DNA from: Zea mays
Taxonomy: Eukaryota; Streptophyta; Magnoliopsida; Poales; Poaceae
DNA length: 64,000 bases
Assembly: GCF_902167145.1 (NCBI RefSeq)
Contig: NC_050104.1
Span: 12,980,001-13,044,000, forward strand
Reading direction: 5' to 3'
Numbering within the stretch: the stretch's first letter is position 1; each line of letters starts with the position of its first letter. A program made the translations under genes and the position numbers. Of this stretch, positions 10,029 through 22,234 are shown one piece after another. Below the pieces are notes generated by a model. The model did no database searches and was not told the origin of the DNA. It saw only the letters and a list, made by a program, of their open reading frames with translations.

Positions 10029-11076
10029 TGTCGGAGAGGAAATCTCCGGCCGGGTGGTGGAGTGCACCCGCCCTAAATCCTAACATGAGGAGGGGCCTAA
10101 GCGTTTTGCTTGTTAGTTGGAAAATGGGAAGAACACAAGAACACACAAGGATTTAGAGTGGTTCGGGCCGCCGGAGTATAACACCCTACTCCACTGTGTG
10201 ATGTATTGCTTGAGAGCTTGTATGAACTCGTGAGTGTCTGAGTGAGCCTAAGATTGGATCTGTCTTGTAACGTCGCATGCCTCTCCTTTTATAGCTGAAG
10301 GGGGCATGCATAAAGGTACTGAGCCCCGACATGTGGGCCCAGGGACATAACGAATATAGCACTTGGAGCTACAAATGTTTGATGTTGGGGCAATCTTCTT
10401 GTGCCCTGACTTCTGAGATCTGTGTATCCTCGGTGTGCAAGGGAAGCTTCTTGTAGAAGGGATGATAAGCACAGCGCTCCGTATGGCACGGGCGCACTGT
10501 TTGTCAACAGATTGGACGGGCGCGTCGTCTGCTGGATGACCCTGACGTCGTCTGCCAACGTATTGGACAGGACGCATTAAATGCTGAGAGGGCACGTCGC
10601 CCGTCAGCGTGGTGGCAGGCGGCGCGTTCTCTCCGCAATAAATGCAGAGGCTGCGCGGCTTTAGGGGCCTTACGTCAGGCTCGGTCCGTTGGCTTATGTC
10701 ACGGGCCACAAGCCACGCGATAGCAGCGGGTCTCTGCCTGAGCGGGGAGTGTTGGGCAAGGCCTGGACACGTGCTAGCACCGGACCCTTACTCATGTCGG
10801 GGTCCTCCCCGTCCCGGGACCTTGCTAAGCACCGGACCCTTACTCGTGCCTTCTTGGGAGCTCCGGACTTGTACATACAGGGGTCCGGTGTCCCTCTACG
10901 GAGGTCCAGACCCAATGATGCCTCATGGGATGTATTATCTTTCCTTGCCACATGGTGCCCTTAGACCTGCCCATGTGGTGGGGTCGGGTGCCGTTCTCCG
11001 TGTGGCCTGGAGGCGTCGTACGTGTACAGCGCCTTCATACTGTAGAAGAGGGTACCCCTGAATCATGGTACCGACA
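10029..11076 (-). mobile_element. S1: solo LTR inserted in E2 pol (1048 bp)
   Basis: Ends are an exact TGTCGG...CCGACA inverted pair, flanked by a perfect 5-bp TSD ATGGG (10024-10028 and 11077-11081). No internal domain, so it is a solo LTR left by LTR-LTR recombination. Minus orientation is inferred from TATAAAA at 10293-10287, with GC-rich U3-like sequence upstream on that strand. It contains a duplicated GCTAGCACCGGACCCTTACT-like block, the second copy slightly diverged (about 10771 and 10828). Family not recognised. Confidence 0.85.
10287..10293 (-). promoter_or_regulatory. TATA box in solo LTR S1
   Basis: CTATAAAAGG on the minus strand; it sets the likely orientation of S1. Confidence 0.6.
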
Positions 11077-13735
11077 ATGGGTTATAATTGTTTATTTACA
11101 AATATAGATGTATCTGTCTTTAGAAGGAGTGATGGTTCATTAGAATTTAAGGGTGTATTAGACGACAAACTCTATTTAGTAGTTTTTTCGAAAGAGAATG
11201 CCGATCTAGATGCATGCTTAATGGCTAAGACTAATATGGGCCGGCTTTGGCATCGTCGTCTAGCACATGTTGGGATGAAGAACCTTCATAAACTTCTAAA
11301 GGGAGATCATGTGTTAGGACTAACTGATGTCTGCTTTGAGAAAGACAGACCTTGTGCAGCATGTCAGGTAGGGAAACAGGTGGGAAGCACTCATCACAGC
11401 AAGAATGTGATGACAACATCAAGACCACTGGAGCTCCTCCACATGGACCTCTTTGGACCCATTGCCTACCTTAGCATCGGGGGAAGTAAGTATGGTCTTG
11501 TAATTGTTGATGATTTTTTCCGCTACACTTGGGTATTCTTTTTGCAGGACAAATCAGAAACCCAAGGGGCCCTAAAGCGCTTTCTAAGGAGGGCTCAAAA
11601 TGAGTTTGAGCTTAAGGTGAAAAAGATAAGGAGTGACAATGGGTCCGAGTTCAAGAATCTACAAGTTGAAGAATTTCTTAAGGAGGAAGGCATTAAGCAC
11701 GAGTTCTCCGCTCCCTACACACCACAGCAAAACGGTGTAGTAGAGAGGAAAAACAGGACGCTTATCGACATGGTGATAACGATGCTTGGAGATTTCAAGA
11801 CGCCCGAGCGGTTTTGGTCGAAAGCTGTGAACACAGCTTGCCACGCCATAAACCGGCTCTATCTACATCGCCTTCTCAAGAAGACTTCCTACGAACTCCT
11901 CACCGGTGATGTGCGACCACAGGAACTATAGGAACAAGATTAGCCTTCTTCCTCGACGCTGGTGCATCTCCCAACTCAAAATGATGGATAGGTACCTCAA
12001 GAAGAGGAGCGTGATCAAGGGGGAGCACGAGAAGAACAAGTTATGGAGGAAGAAGCACCACGGGTCCCTACAACTCAAGTCCGAGCGACGATCCAAAGAA
12101 ATCACCCCATCGATCAGATTCTGGGTGATATCAGCAAGGGAGTAACGACTCGCTCACGTTTAGCTAATTTTTTGTGAGCATCACTCGTTTGTATCTTTTA
12201 TTGAGCCTTTCAGGGTAGAAGAGGCCTTGCAGGATCTGGATAGGGTGTTGGCCATGCAGGAAGAGCTCAACAACTTCAAAAGAATTGAAGTTTGGAGCCT
12301 GGTGCCACGTCCAAAGCAAAACGTTGTGGGCACCAAGTGGGTGTTCTGCAACAAGCAAGACGAGCACGGAGTGGTGACAAGAAACAAGGCTCGACTTGTG
12401 GCAAAAGGTTATGCCCAAGTCGCAGGTTTGGATTTCAGGGAGACTTTTGCTCCTGTGGCTAGGCTAGAGTCAATTCGAATATTGTTAGCCTATGCTGCTC
12501 ACCACTCTTTTAGGCTGTTCCAAATGGATGTGAAGAGCGCTTTCCTCAACGGGCCAATCAAGGAGGAGGTATACGTGGAACAACCCTCTGGCTTTGAGGA
12601 TGACAGGTATCCCGACCACGTATATAAACTCTCTAAGGCGCTCTATGGACTTAAGCAAGCCCCAAGAGCATGGTATGAATGCATTAGAGATTTCTTAATT
12701 GCTAATGCTTTCAAGGTTGGGAAAGTTGATCCCAATCTTTTTACAAAGACTTGTGATGGAGATCTCTTTGTGTGCCAAATTTATGTCGATGACATAATAT
12801 TTGGGTCTACTAATCAAAAGTCTTGTGAGGAGTTTAGCAGGGTGATGACACAAAAGTTTGAGATGTCAATGATGGGCGAGTTGACCTACTTCCTTGGGTT
12901 CCAAGTGAAGCAACTCAAGGACGGCACCTTCATCTCCCAAACGAAGTACACACAAGATCTTCTCAAATGGTTTGGGATGAAGGACGCCAAGCCCGCGAAG
13001 ACACCTATGGGAACCGACGGGCATGTTGACCTCAACAAAGGAGGTAAGTCCGTTGATCAAAAGGCATACCGGTCCATGATAGGTTCATTGCTTTATTTAT
13101 GTGCTAGTAGACCGGACATTATGCTAAGTGTATGCATGTGTGCTAGATATCAATCCGACCCCAAGGAATGTCACCTTGTGGCCGTTAAGCAAATTCTTAG
13201 ATATTTAGTTTCTACGCCTTGCTTCGGGATCTGGTATCCAAAGGGGTCTACCTTTGACTTGATTAGATACTCAGACTCCGATTATGCCGGGTGCAAGGTT
13301 GATAGGAAGAGCACATCGGGGACGTGCCAATTTCTAGGAAGGTCCCTGGTGGCCTGGAGTTCTAAGAAACAAACATCTGTTGCCCTATCCACCGCTGAGG
13401 CCGAGTATGTTGCCACAGGACAGTGTTGTGCGCAACTACTTTGGATGAGGCAAACTCTCCGGGACTTTGGCTACAATCTGAGCAAAGTCCCACTCCTATG
13501 TGACAATGAGAGTGCAATCCGCATGGCGGATAATCCTGTTGAACACAGCCGCACTAAGCACATAGACATCCGGCATCACTTCCTGAGAGATCACCAGCAA
13601 AAGGGAGATATCGAGGTGTACCATATTAACACCGAGAACCAGCTAGCCGATATCTTCACCAAGCCTTTAGATGAGAAAAGGTTTTTCAGGTTGCGTAGTG
13701 AGCTAAATGTCTTAGATTCGCGTAACTTGAATTGA
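11077..13735 (+). pseudogene. pol: Sirevirus pol: integrase, RT and RNase H (E2), broken
   Basis: Integrase comes first: HRRLAHVGMKNLHKLL, CAACQ zinc motif, HMDLFGPIAY, IRSDNGSEFKN, TPQQNGVVERKNRT, ending at KKTSYELLTG (about 11900). About 290 bp present in E3 (linker between integrase core and RT) is deleted here, and the next stretch carries three in-frame TAG codons (11929, 11941, 11989), all where CAG is expected. An extra T near 12168 shifts the frame. From there RT/RNase H is open to 13735: [28 protein letters not shown] block, catalytic YVDDIIFGS (about 12784), [13 protein letters not shown], RNase H with YSDSDYAGC, and the C-terminal ADIFTKPL. Confidence 0.9.
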
Positions 13736-14516
13736 TCTATAGCATACTTATGCTCTATGCCTTTGATCATGTTACTTTATGCATTTCAATCAATTATTGT
13801 TTATGGTGCTCAAGTTGTACAAGTGATCCCAGGACCTCACAAGTCCATATGTGAATGATGTACATATTAAGGGGAGATGTGCTACAACTTGACCCTTTGA
13901 GACTAACCTGTTTGTTTGAGTACATTTGATGTAATCTCAAAGGTGCATTGAAAGGGAAAAATGAACTTGGATGATGAAAAGACTTCCACTGCACTCCGGT
14001 ATTAGTGTAATTATTTCCAAGTTCATACTTGCAATTTCATTGCCTTTTTGCTCTTAATTGACATTTTTGGTGAGGCAATGGGGTTAAAAGGGCCAAAATT
14101 GATCATGTTTTGGTGCTTAATGCCAAAGGGGAGAAATTAAGGCCAAAGCAAATGGATCAGCCAACCACTTGAGAATTTTGAAAATAGTAGAGTTAGAATT
14201 TGATTTTGTCAAAATACTCTAATTGCAAAATTTGGTCTCTTATGGGGGAGAATTTTGATTATGGGAAAAAGGGAGAGTTTTTTGGCACTTGATCAATTTT
14301 TCTCTTGGAATATCTCTCTTTGTGCCCAAACAAGCATGTTTGACTTAGAGATAGGAAAATGAATTTAATTTACAAAAACAAACCAAGTGGTGGCAAAAAA
14401 TGATCCAAATATGTCAAATCTTGTGCAAAAATGATTTGGTCCCCATTTGCATTGATGTTGCACTTATTTTGGTTGATTTTTGATGTGTTGGCATAAATCA
14501 CCAAAAAGGGGGAGAT
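13736..14516 (+). other. E2 3' non-coding region with serial polypurine tracts
   Basis: No coding sequence; there is no sign of an env-like ORF. Polypurine-tract-like motifs recur: AAGGGGAGAT (13869), CAAAGGGGAGAAA (14124), TGGGGGAGAA (14242), and the functional tract CAAAAAGGGGGAGAT directly before the 3' LTR (14502-14516). Confidence 0.8.
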
Positions 14517-15799
14517 TGAAAGGGAAATGTGCCTTTGGGCCATTTCCATAATGTTTTGGTGATTAAATGTCCAACACGGTTGATTAAGTTCTTATGTGCC
14601 AAATAAAGTGAGAAGTACAAATCAAGGCACAAGGTATGTTTCTAGACTTAGTACATTGTTTTTTGAACGCTAATGTGTTTGTCTAAGTGCTAGAAACAGT
14701 GACAAAAGAAGGAGAAAAGAAATGGAAAGGACTTGGCTCTGTGCAGCCAAACTTCAGCTCAGTTTGGCACACCGGACAGTCTAGTCTCCGGTGAAAGTGA
14801 TGCTCTGGCGAATCGACAGCGGTGTACAGCTATAATTCACCGGACTGTCCGGTGGTGCACCGGACTGTCCGGTGAGTCATCCGCGCGAACTCATCGCTCT
14901 CGGGAATGAAGAAAGGCAACGTGGCTAAAATTCACCGGACTGTCCGGTGAGTCAACGGTCGCCAGCGCCAACGGTCGGCCACGCAATTTGCGGGCGACGC
15001 GTGGCTGCTCCAACGGTCAGCTGGGTGCACCAGACTGTCTGGTGTGCACCGGACAGTGTCCGGTGTGCCATCTGGCCCGAAGGAGCAACGGTTGGCTCTG
15101 CCCGATTTGGAAGGAAATCGTGCACCGGATTGTCCGGTGCACCACCCGACAGAAGGCAAGTTTGGCCTTCCAAGTTGGCCTCCAACTGCTCCTAGCTGCC
15201 TTGGAGCTATAAAAGGGACCCCCTAGGCGTATGGAGGAGTCATCTAAGCATTCACTAAACATTCTAAGACTCCCACACTCCGCCTCCGCGCATTTGATCG
15301 ATAGTGTTTGTGATTTGAGCTCTGTTCGAGTTGTGAACTCTCTGTGCTACGTTTCGATCTCAAGTCTTGGCTTGTGTGCGTGTGTGTGCTGTGAATTTGT
15401 GTCTTGTGTGTGTTGCTCTCCCAACCTTACTCTGCGCTTTCTTTGTGATCTCTATTGTAAGGGTGAGAGACTCCAAGTTGTGGAGATTCCTCGCAAACGA
15501 GAAAATACACTAAAGGAAAAGACTGTGGTATTCAAGTTGATCATCGGATCACTTGAAAGGGGTTGAGTGCAACCCTCGTCCATTGGGGCGCCACAACGTG
15601 GAAGTAGGCAAGTGTCACTTGGCCGAACCACGGGATAAAAATCGCGTGTCTCTTGTGTTGCTTTCTCTGTGATTATTGTGTTCACGAGAACTCGCTTCAA
15701 AGTTACTTAGTCGCACTAACACTTCTATAACTAAGTTTTGTGGCTATTTAGTGTTTGATTTTTCAGGATCACCTATTCACCCCCCTCTAGGTGCTCTCA
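14517..15799 (+). repeat. E2 3' LTR (1283 bp)
   Basis: TGAAAGGGAAATGTGCC to GGTGCTCTCA. TATA box at 15208-15214 and palindromes around 14838-14950 and 15035-15065. Followed by the TSD AAAAG and resumption of the LINE. Confidence 0.9.
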
Positions 15800-15804
15800 A
15801 AAAG

Positions 15805-16050
15805 AGAATCAACAATTGGAAGGGCACCTGGTGTTGCTAAACTCAATTTTAAGTATTCTACCAAATTTCATGATGTTGTTCTTTGATATTCAAGCGAGAG
15901 TGTTGGTGATACTAAATTTTGAGTTATTTTGAAAGGAGGAATGCCATAAGGAGAAATATTGACTTATTAAATAGGATACCAATTGTCAGCCAAGGAACAT
16001 GGTGGCTTACGTGTAGTTGATCTAATCACCAAGAATATTTATTTACTAGG
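15805..16050 (+). pseudogene. L1-type LINE, decayed fragment 2
   Basis: Resumes exactly where fragment 1 ended. The characteristic INNWKGTW block (compare the L1 consensus 'SxWKGKxLS') is followed by remnants of the SVLxSLPxYxxSFF and CQPKxxGGLG blocks: FFDIQ (about 15880), CQPRNMVAY (about 15990), then KNIYLL (about 16035). Interrupted by E4 (TSD CTAGG, 16046-16050). Confidence 0.75.
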
Positions 16051-17377
16051 TGTCGGGGACCATAATTAGGGGTACCCCCAAGACTCCTAATCTCAGCTGG
16101 TAACCCCCATCAGCACAAAGCTGCAAAGGCCTGATGGGCGCGATTCAGGACAAGGCTCCGTCCACTCAAGGGACACGATCCCGCCTCGCCCGAGCCCAGC
16201 CTCGGGCAAAGGCAGCCGACCCAGGAGGATTCACGTCTCGCCCGAGGGTCCCCTCAAGCAACGGACGCACCTTCGGCTCGCCCGAGGCCCAGGCTTCGCG
16301 GAGAAGCAACCTTGGCCAAATCGCCACGCCAACCGACCATATCGCAGGAGCATTTAATGCAAGGATCGACTGACACCTTATCCTGACGCGCGCTCCTCAG
16401 TCGACAGAGCCGAAGTGACCGCAGTCACTTCGCCGCTCCACTGACCGAACTGACAGGAAAACAGCGCCACCTGCCCTGCTCCGACTGCTGTGCCACTCGA
16501 TAGAGTGAGGCTGACAGCAGCTAAGTCCAGCCTCGGGCGCCATAGGAAGCTCCGCCTCGCCCGACCCCAGGGCTCGGACTCAACCACGACGCCGGACGAC
16601 GGACTCCGCCTCGCTCGACCCCAGGGCTCGGACTCAGCCTCGACCTCGGACGACGGACTCCGCCTCGCCCGACCCCAGGGCTCGGACTCAGCCTCGACCT
16701 CGGAAGACGGTCTCCGCCTCGCCCGACCCCAGGGCTCCGACTCGACCTCGACCTTAGAGGAGCCTCCGCCTCGCCCAACCTCGGGCTCGGACCTGCCACG
16801 TCACAGGGGCCATCATTACCCTACCCCTAGCTAGCTCAGGCTACGGGGAACAAGACCGGCGTCCCATCTGGCTCGCCCCGGTAAACAAGTAATGATGGCA
16901 CCCCGCGTGCTCCATGACGACGACGGCTCTCAGCCCCTTATGGAAGCAAGGAGACGTCAGCAAGGATCTGACAGCCCCGACAGCTGTACTTCCACAAGGC
17001 TCAAGCACTCCCCCGACGGCCACGACATCACATGAACAGGGCGCCAAAACCTCTCTGACTGCCACGACGGCATGTACTTAGGGCTCTAGCTCCTCTCTGC
17101 TAGACACGTTAGCACACTGCTACACCCCCATTGTACACCTGGGCCCTCTCCTTACGCCTATAAAAGGAAGGTCCAGGGCTCTCGTACGAGAAGGTTGGCC
17201 GCGCGGGAGAACGGGCTGGCGGACAGTCTCTCTCTCTCTCTCTCTCTCTTTCTCTCCCACGCGAACGCTTATAACCCCCTACTGCAAGCGCACCCGACCT
17301 GGGCGCAGGACAACACGAAGGCCGCGGGTTTCCCCTTTGCTGTCTTTCCCCCCTTTTGTGTTCCGTCTCGCGCCGAC
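16051..17377 (+). repeat. E4 5' LTR, main part
   Basis: Holds a tandem array of about 54-bp units built on CTCCGCCTCGCCCGACCCCA (about 16549-16790, five copies of this block), a TATA box (17159-17165) and a (TC)n tract (about 17226-17260). Interrupted by E3 with TSD CCGAC (17373-17377). The last 71 bp lie at 47172-47242. Confidence 0.9.
17159..17165 (+). promoter_or_regulatory. TATA box of E4 5' LTR
   Basis: CCTATAAAAGGAAGG; the same motif is in the 3' LTR at 61572-61578. Confidence 0.7.
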
Positions 17378-18662
17378 TGAAAGGGAATTAGGCTTACACC
17401 TATTTCCTAAATGATTTTGATGGTTGAATTGCCCAACACAAATAATTGGACTAACTAGTTTGCTCTAGTATATAAGTTATACAGGTGCCAAAGGTTCACA
17501 CTTAGCCAATAAAAAGACCAAGAAATGGGTTAAACAAAGAGAGCAAGGGATAACCGAAGGCTGCCCTGGTCTGGTGCACCGGACTGTCCGGTGTGCCACC
17601 GGACAGTGTCCGGTGCACCAGGGAACTCCAAGCTGAACTCTTCACCTTCGGGAAAACTCAGAGGCGCTCGGCTATAATTCACTGGACTATCCGGTGTACA
17701 CCGGACAGTGTCCGGTGCTCCAGGAATGAAGCGACTCTGAACTCGCCAGCTTCGGGAATTCGGTCCGCTATAATTCACCGGACATGTCCGGTGTACACCG
17801 GACTGTCCGGTGAGCCAGCGGAGCAACGGCTACTTCGCGCCAACGGTCACCTGCAGAGTCATTTAATGCGCGCCAGAGCGCAGCGGAAGTCAGGCACGCG
17901 CGAAGTGGCGCACCGGACACTCTACAGTACATGTCTGGTGTGCCACCGAACATCCAGGCGGGCCCAGCAGTCAGAGCTCCAACGGTCGGAACCCAACGGC
18001 CTGGTGACGTGGCTGGCGCACCGGACAGTATCCGATGGCGGTGCGCCATGCGACAGCAGCCTCCACCAAACGGCTAGTTTGGTGGTTGGGGTTATAAATA
18101 CCCCCAACCACGCCACATTCAAGTAATCCAAGTTTCTCAACTTCCAACCACTTACAAGAGCTAGGCATTCAATACAAGACACACCCAAGTGATCAAATCC
18201 TCTCCCAAATTCCACAAAAGCTTTAGTGCTAAGTGAGAGAGATTTGTTGTGTTCTTTTGAGCTCTTGCGCTTGGATTGCTTTCTTCTTTCTCATTCTTTG
18301 CTTGTGATCAAAACTCAATTGTAACCAAGGCAAGAGACACCAATTGTGTGGTGGTCCTTGCGGGGAAGTTTTGTTCCTGGTTGATTTGAGAAGAGAAAGC
18401 TCACTCGGTCCGAGGGACCGTTTGAGAGAGGGAAAGGGTTGAAAGAGACCCGGTCTTTGTGACCACCTCAACGGGGAGTAGGTTTGCAAGAACCGAACCT
18501 CGGTAAAACAAATCCGCGTGTCACACTCTTTATTCGTTTGCGATTTGTTTTGCACCCTCTCTCTCAGACTCGATTATATTTCTAACGCTAACCCGGCTTG
18601 TAGTAGTGATTAACTTTGTAATTTTTCAGTTTCGTCCTATTCATCCCCCTCTAGGCGACTTT
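17378..18662 (+). repeat. E3 5' LTR (all but last two bases)
   Basis: Sirevirus palindromes at about 17576-17618, 17683-17718, 17779-17815 and degenerate ones to 18030. TATAAATA box at 18093-18100. E5 inserted after CTAGGCGACTTT (TSD ACTTT, 18658-18662); the final CA is at 39077-39078. Confidence 0.92.
18093..18100 (+). promoter_or_regulatory. TATA box of E3 5' LTR
   Basis: GGGGTTATAAATACCCCC, a TATA box inside a short palindrome. Repeated in the 3' LTR at 46595-46602. Confidence 0.7.
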
Positions 18663-21600
18663 TGTCACACCCGGGTTTTAGGGGTCCAAAGCCCAGGCGC
18701 GAACATAATCACCAGGTGTGCTGGGACCAAGTCTCACACATATGATGAATCATGGCACATGATCGAATGTCACATCTTTACTATATAACAGGAATTCTAT
18801 ACAAAAATAAATAAATAATTACATTATAAGGAGACAACGGTCCAGCAACCCAAAGTTGACTGGGAGACGACGACCTAGATCTCTCACAAACTCATCGCAG
18901 CATCCTCCATGCGCCTCATTCTGCGGTACCTGTTCTTGACCTGTGGGGGGTGTGAGACAGCAAGAGTGAGCTCACATACGTTCATCGCTCAACAAGTTGT
19001 GGGGAATAATGTGCATGAACTCGCCAAAGGTGGGAGATCACGTGAAGTGTAAGGCTTACCAAAGAGGATGGTTAGAGCTGAGCATTGCTTTTAAAGTTGG
19101 TCAAAATTTTATTAGCAGTTACTAAGTATAAGTAAATACCAACCCAATTAAGTAGTAGAACAAAAGTAACATCATCACCTGCGATGCAATGCATATGACA
19201 AATTGAATTTAGTTCCATAAATTAATCATGTGAGGGTCCGAGCCGCTCATGACCGTGAGCACGGCTAGTATACCAGTTTTACACTCTGCAGAGGTTGCGC
19301 ATCTTTACCCACAAGTCATGTTACCCATCTGCCAAGGGATCGCGACTTCCCATACACCTCTACCAAGGAGGCGAGGCAGGGTAACACTACGAGGCCTTTA
19401 CAAAGTTCCACTAGCTTCAGAAAACCCGCTACAGTTTATAGGAAGCTCCAATGCAGGAATCCCTTGCAGGACCGCCATCGCAGCAAAATCCTCCCGAGGG
19501 CCTCCCTACACTGACTACTCCCCTACTGCCCTTGCCCCTTTCGGGTAAGGTAGTCCTCCACTAGCTTTCCTAATTAATCAGCCAAGGGCGTCCCATTAAA
19601 CCCTTGTGGTAGCACTGTTTTCTCGGGTGGTCGCTCCATGTTCCAATTAACATAATGATCTTATCATGAACGATAAATAACAACGGATAACAAAAGTATA
19701 ATCATGAGTAATGTATCTTCATACCCAAAACCACATAAAGCACTAGCAAGTACTACCCAAAAAGTTCAGTGGTAAACAAGGTATAAAGATAGACAAACTA
19801 GGGTCTCCTATTGGGTCCCATCAAAATTAACCTATGCAGATCATTATGATTAATTAGAACATGAGTGGGTAAAAGAAGTGATCAAGGGCACAACTTGCCT
19901 GGGACTTGAGATTCCGGGTACCAGGATGATCTTCAGATGACACGTGTCCTCACTGCTAGTCGTAGCAATACAAACAAACATGTATAGGCAAAATTAACAT
20001 TACACCAAACATAAGCACAAACTGAATAATAATAATCTAGGCGACATTACGAGATTGTAGAAACAAGAACCACTAAATTCGGAGTTACGGTTAAGGAGTT
20101 ATGGTTTTCCAAAGATCCACGTGGTTAAATATAGAATAGCCTAAGTGCAACATTTTAACCTATATTTCATGACAAAACAAAGTTGACAGATGATAATAAA
20201 TTTTATTGTGAGACTAATGCAACTGGAATGGATCAAAACGGACTTAATATGAATTTTCTAGGAATTAAACAATATCTAGGAATTATTTATACATTAAAAA
20301 TCAATTTCTAAATTTATTTATTGAATTACTCGGGTCTCTGGTTCGTGCGCATAAAAACAGAAAACTAGAGGGGCCTCTGCGCAAATAAACCTAAGACTCA
20401 GAGCACAGTAGCTAGGGACGGCGGGTTTTATTATGCAAAAGCCAAGGGTTTATTCGCAAAAGAGTTAAGTGAAGAGGTATCGTTGGATATGGGGCGCCCG
20501 ATCCGAATCCTACGCCCACGATTAAATCGGCTCGCGTAGTGAACCGGTACACATTGCGGGCCGATGGATTTAAATCCTCTGGTCTAGATTTTAATACATC
20601 ACGATCGAACACCATCCAACGATCCAACGATCCACGACTGAGATGAGCTGGGCCGAACCGGTACGCAACATCTAATCCTAACCGTCAACGCAAAGATCTA
20701 CGGTCCAACCCTTCCCTTCCCCAGATCTAATCTCATCCGCTCAAACCTCATCAAACGGCCATAAGGCCATCTTCCACCTGGCAACATCCAAGCAGCGGCA
20801 CCCACAACCCCGCGGCGGCAAGAAGCCCACCGGTGGTCACCGACCTCCACACCCCAAGCCCCAACCACCGATTCGATCATCGATTCGTGCGGAGAAGAAC
20901 AATGCGAACACCTGAGGGGGTACCTTTTTGGAAGAAACGGCAGGAACACTGTTGGCCACGGCAGGGAGCGGATGACGGTGAGGGAAGGGGCCCCGATGAG
21001 CGATTCGGTGAGTCGGTGTGCAAATTTGTCCAGGTGTTGCCAAGACGAGCTTCAGTACGCCCCGACAACAAACCAGGACCACACAACGGTCTGTAAGCAA
21101 CGATGAAGACCCCGGACGGCGGTGGCGGCCTGAGCACCTACACTGTTAATTCACGGTGAACCCGTAGAGCGACCAAGGCAAGTCCCGGGCGGAATTTATA
21201 GGGGCATAGAGTCCGCGGAGAGATGAATTGCTGATTCCGCACGGCTGGCGCGGAGGTTGAGCCCCAGGATTTGCGGACGGCGTTGAGAGGATCTCGCGTG
21301 ATTTCGTTGAGACGAAGTCTGGTTGGGGAGAACACCCAAGCGGAACCAGTCCCCGCGTGCGGAATGAGGTCCTAGATCGGAGCAGGCCCCACCAGCGATA
21401 TCCTCCACGAGTGCCCCGAAGAGGAGGGGTCGTTTGCGCCAGCTAGAGCCGCGAACCTTGGAGCGGCTGTTACAGCGGCGCCCGACCCGCGCGGAGATGG
21501 AGGAAGCGGATGAATCCGACATCCAGGGCCCACATGGACGCGAGGGGAGTGAGCACGCGGTGAGAAGAGACGCGGCCCACGCGTCAGGGAGAAATACTCC

Positions 21601-22234
21601 ATCCCACGCGTGATGGGAGGCTGGGCAGCGGGCCCCAATTGTCAGCCAGCGCAGGCCACACGGTGAGGAGCCGGCCAGTGGGGCATCGTCGTCAGTGACA
21701 GGGCGAGTGACGGGCTGGCGAGGTGAGGGGAGAGTGGGCCGAATTGTGCATGAGCGGCCCAGGTTAGTGTTTTTCTTTTATTCTTTTCCTGCTTTCTTAT
21801 TCCAAATTTCTATTTCTATTTCCAAATTCAACTCAGATTTTAGGTTTAAAATTCAAAATAAATTTAAAGTCAAAACTCCAATATGAATGTGACAATATCT
21901 TATTAATTAATTAATTTCCCTATTTAGACAAATGCTTTCAAATATAAAGCTCATACACACTAAAATAGAGAATAGGTATTTGAAAAATATCATTTCTAGT
22001 TTGTACTTTTCTTTAGTGAATAGTTATAAATATATTTCAATAAAGTAACAAATTTATATGGAGATTATTTTAAATCTTTATTGGAAACATAATTATGTTA
22101 TGTGGGGTTGTCCCACATGTAAGAAAAATTTTTATTGGAGGATTTTCTAGCACCAGAAACCTTTAGAGGGTTTATTTACTATTATTTTATTTATTAATTT
22201 ATTTGTTTTTCAAAATGAGATTTTAGGTGCTACA
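18663..22234 (-). repeat. E5 3' LTR (3572 bp, left copy)
   Basis: Its sequence is repeated almost exactly at 35499-39071. On the minus strand it contains a TATA-like TATAAAT (21200-21194) and, at about 19245-19645, a block homologous to 24586-24985 of the E6 LTR. No coding sequence; open frames inside are not conserved products. Confidence 0.9.
19245..19645 (-). other. Conserved LTR module shared by E5 and E6
   Basis: On the minus strand it contains, in the same order as plus-strand 24586-24985 of E6: GAAAACAGTGC, the CTGAxTAATTA block, a TTTGTAAAGGC-TCGTAGTG block, CCTTGGTAG, AACCTCTGCAGAGTGT and CGTGCTCACGGTxATGAGCGG. The rest of the two LTRs is not obviously alike. The second E5 copy is at about 36082-36482. 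Confidence 0.7.

Larger units (their letters stand above)
5989..15799 (+). mobile_element. E2: Ji-like Sirevirus, complete but decayed (9.8 kb)
   Basis: Two LTRs (5989-7355; 14517-15799), primer site, broken gag and pol, and a Sirevirus-style polypurine region. The TSD is GAAAG (5984-5988) against AAAAG (15800-15804), one mismatch, consistent with age. It is inserted in the LINE, whose reading resumes in the same frame on the other side. The LTRs differ by several indels and many substitutions. A solo LTR (S1) lies within pol. Confidence 0.9.

Noticed and set aside
13736..14516. Env-like ORF downstream of Sirevirus pol
   Set aside because: Some Sireviruses have one, but here and at 45008-45879 only short unrelated frames and polypurine motifs are present.
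16490..16834. Repeat protein with RLARPQGSDS units
   Set aside because: Lies in the tandem part of the E4 LTR; frame and copy number differ between LTRs and the opposite strand is equally open.
19249..19548. 99-residue ORF conserved in both E5 LTRs (also 36086-36385)
   Set aside because: Identity only reflects recent LTR duplication; it lies antisense to the element in the shared non-coding module, and the homologous E6 block has no matching frame.
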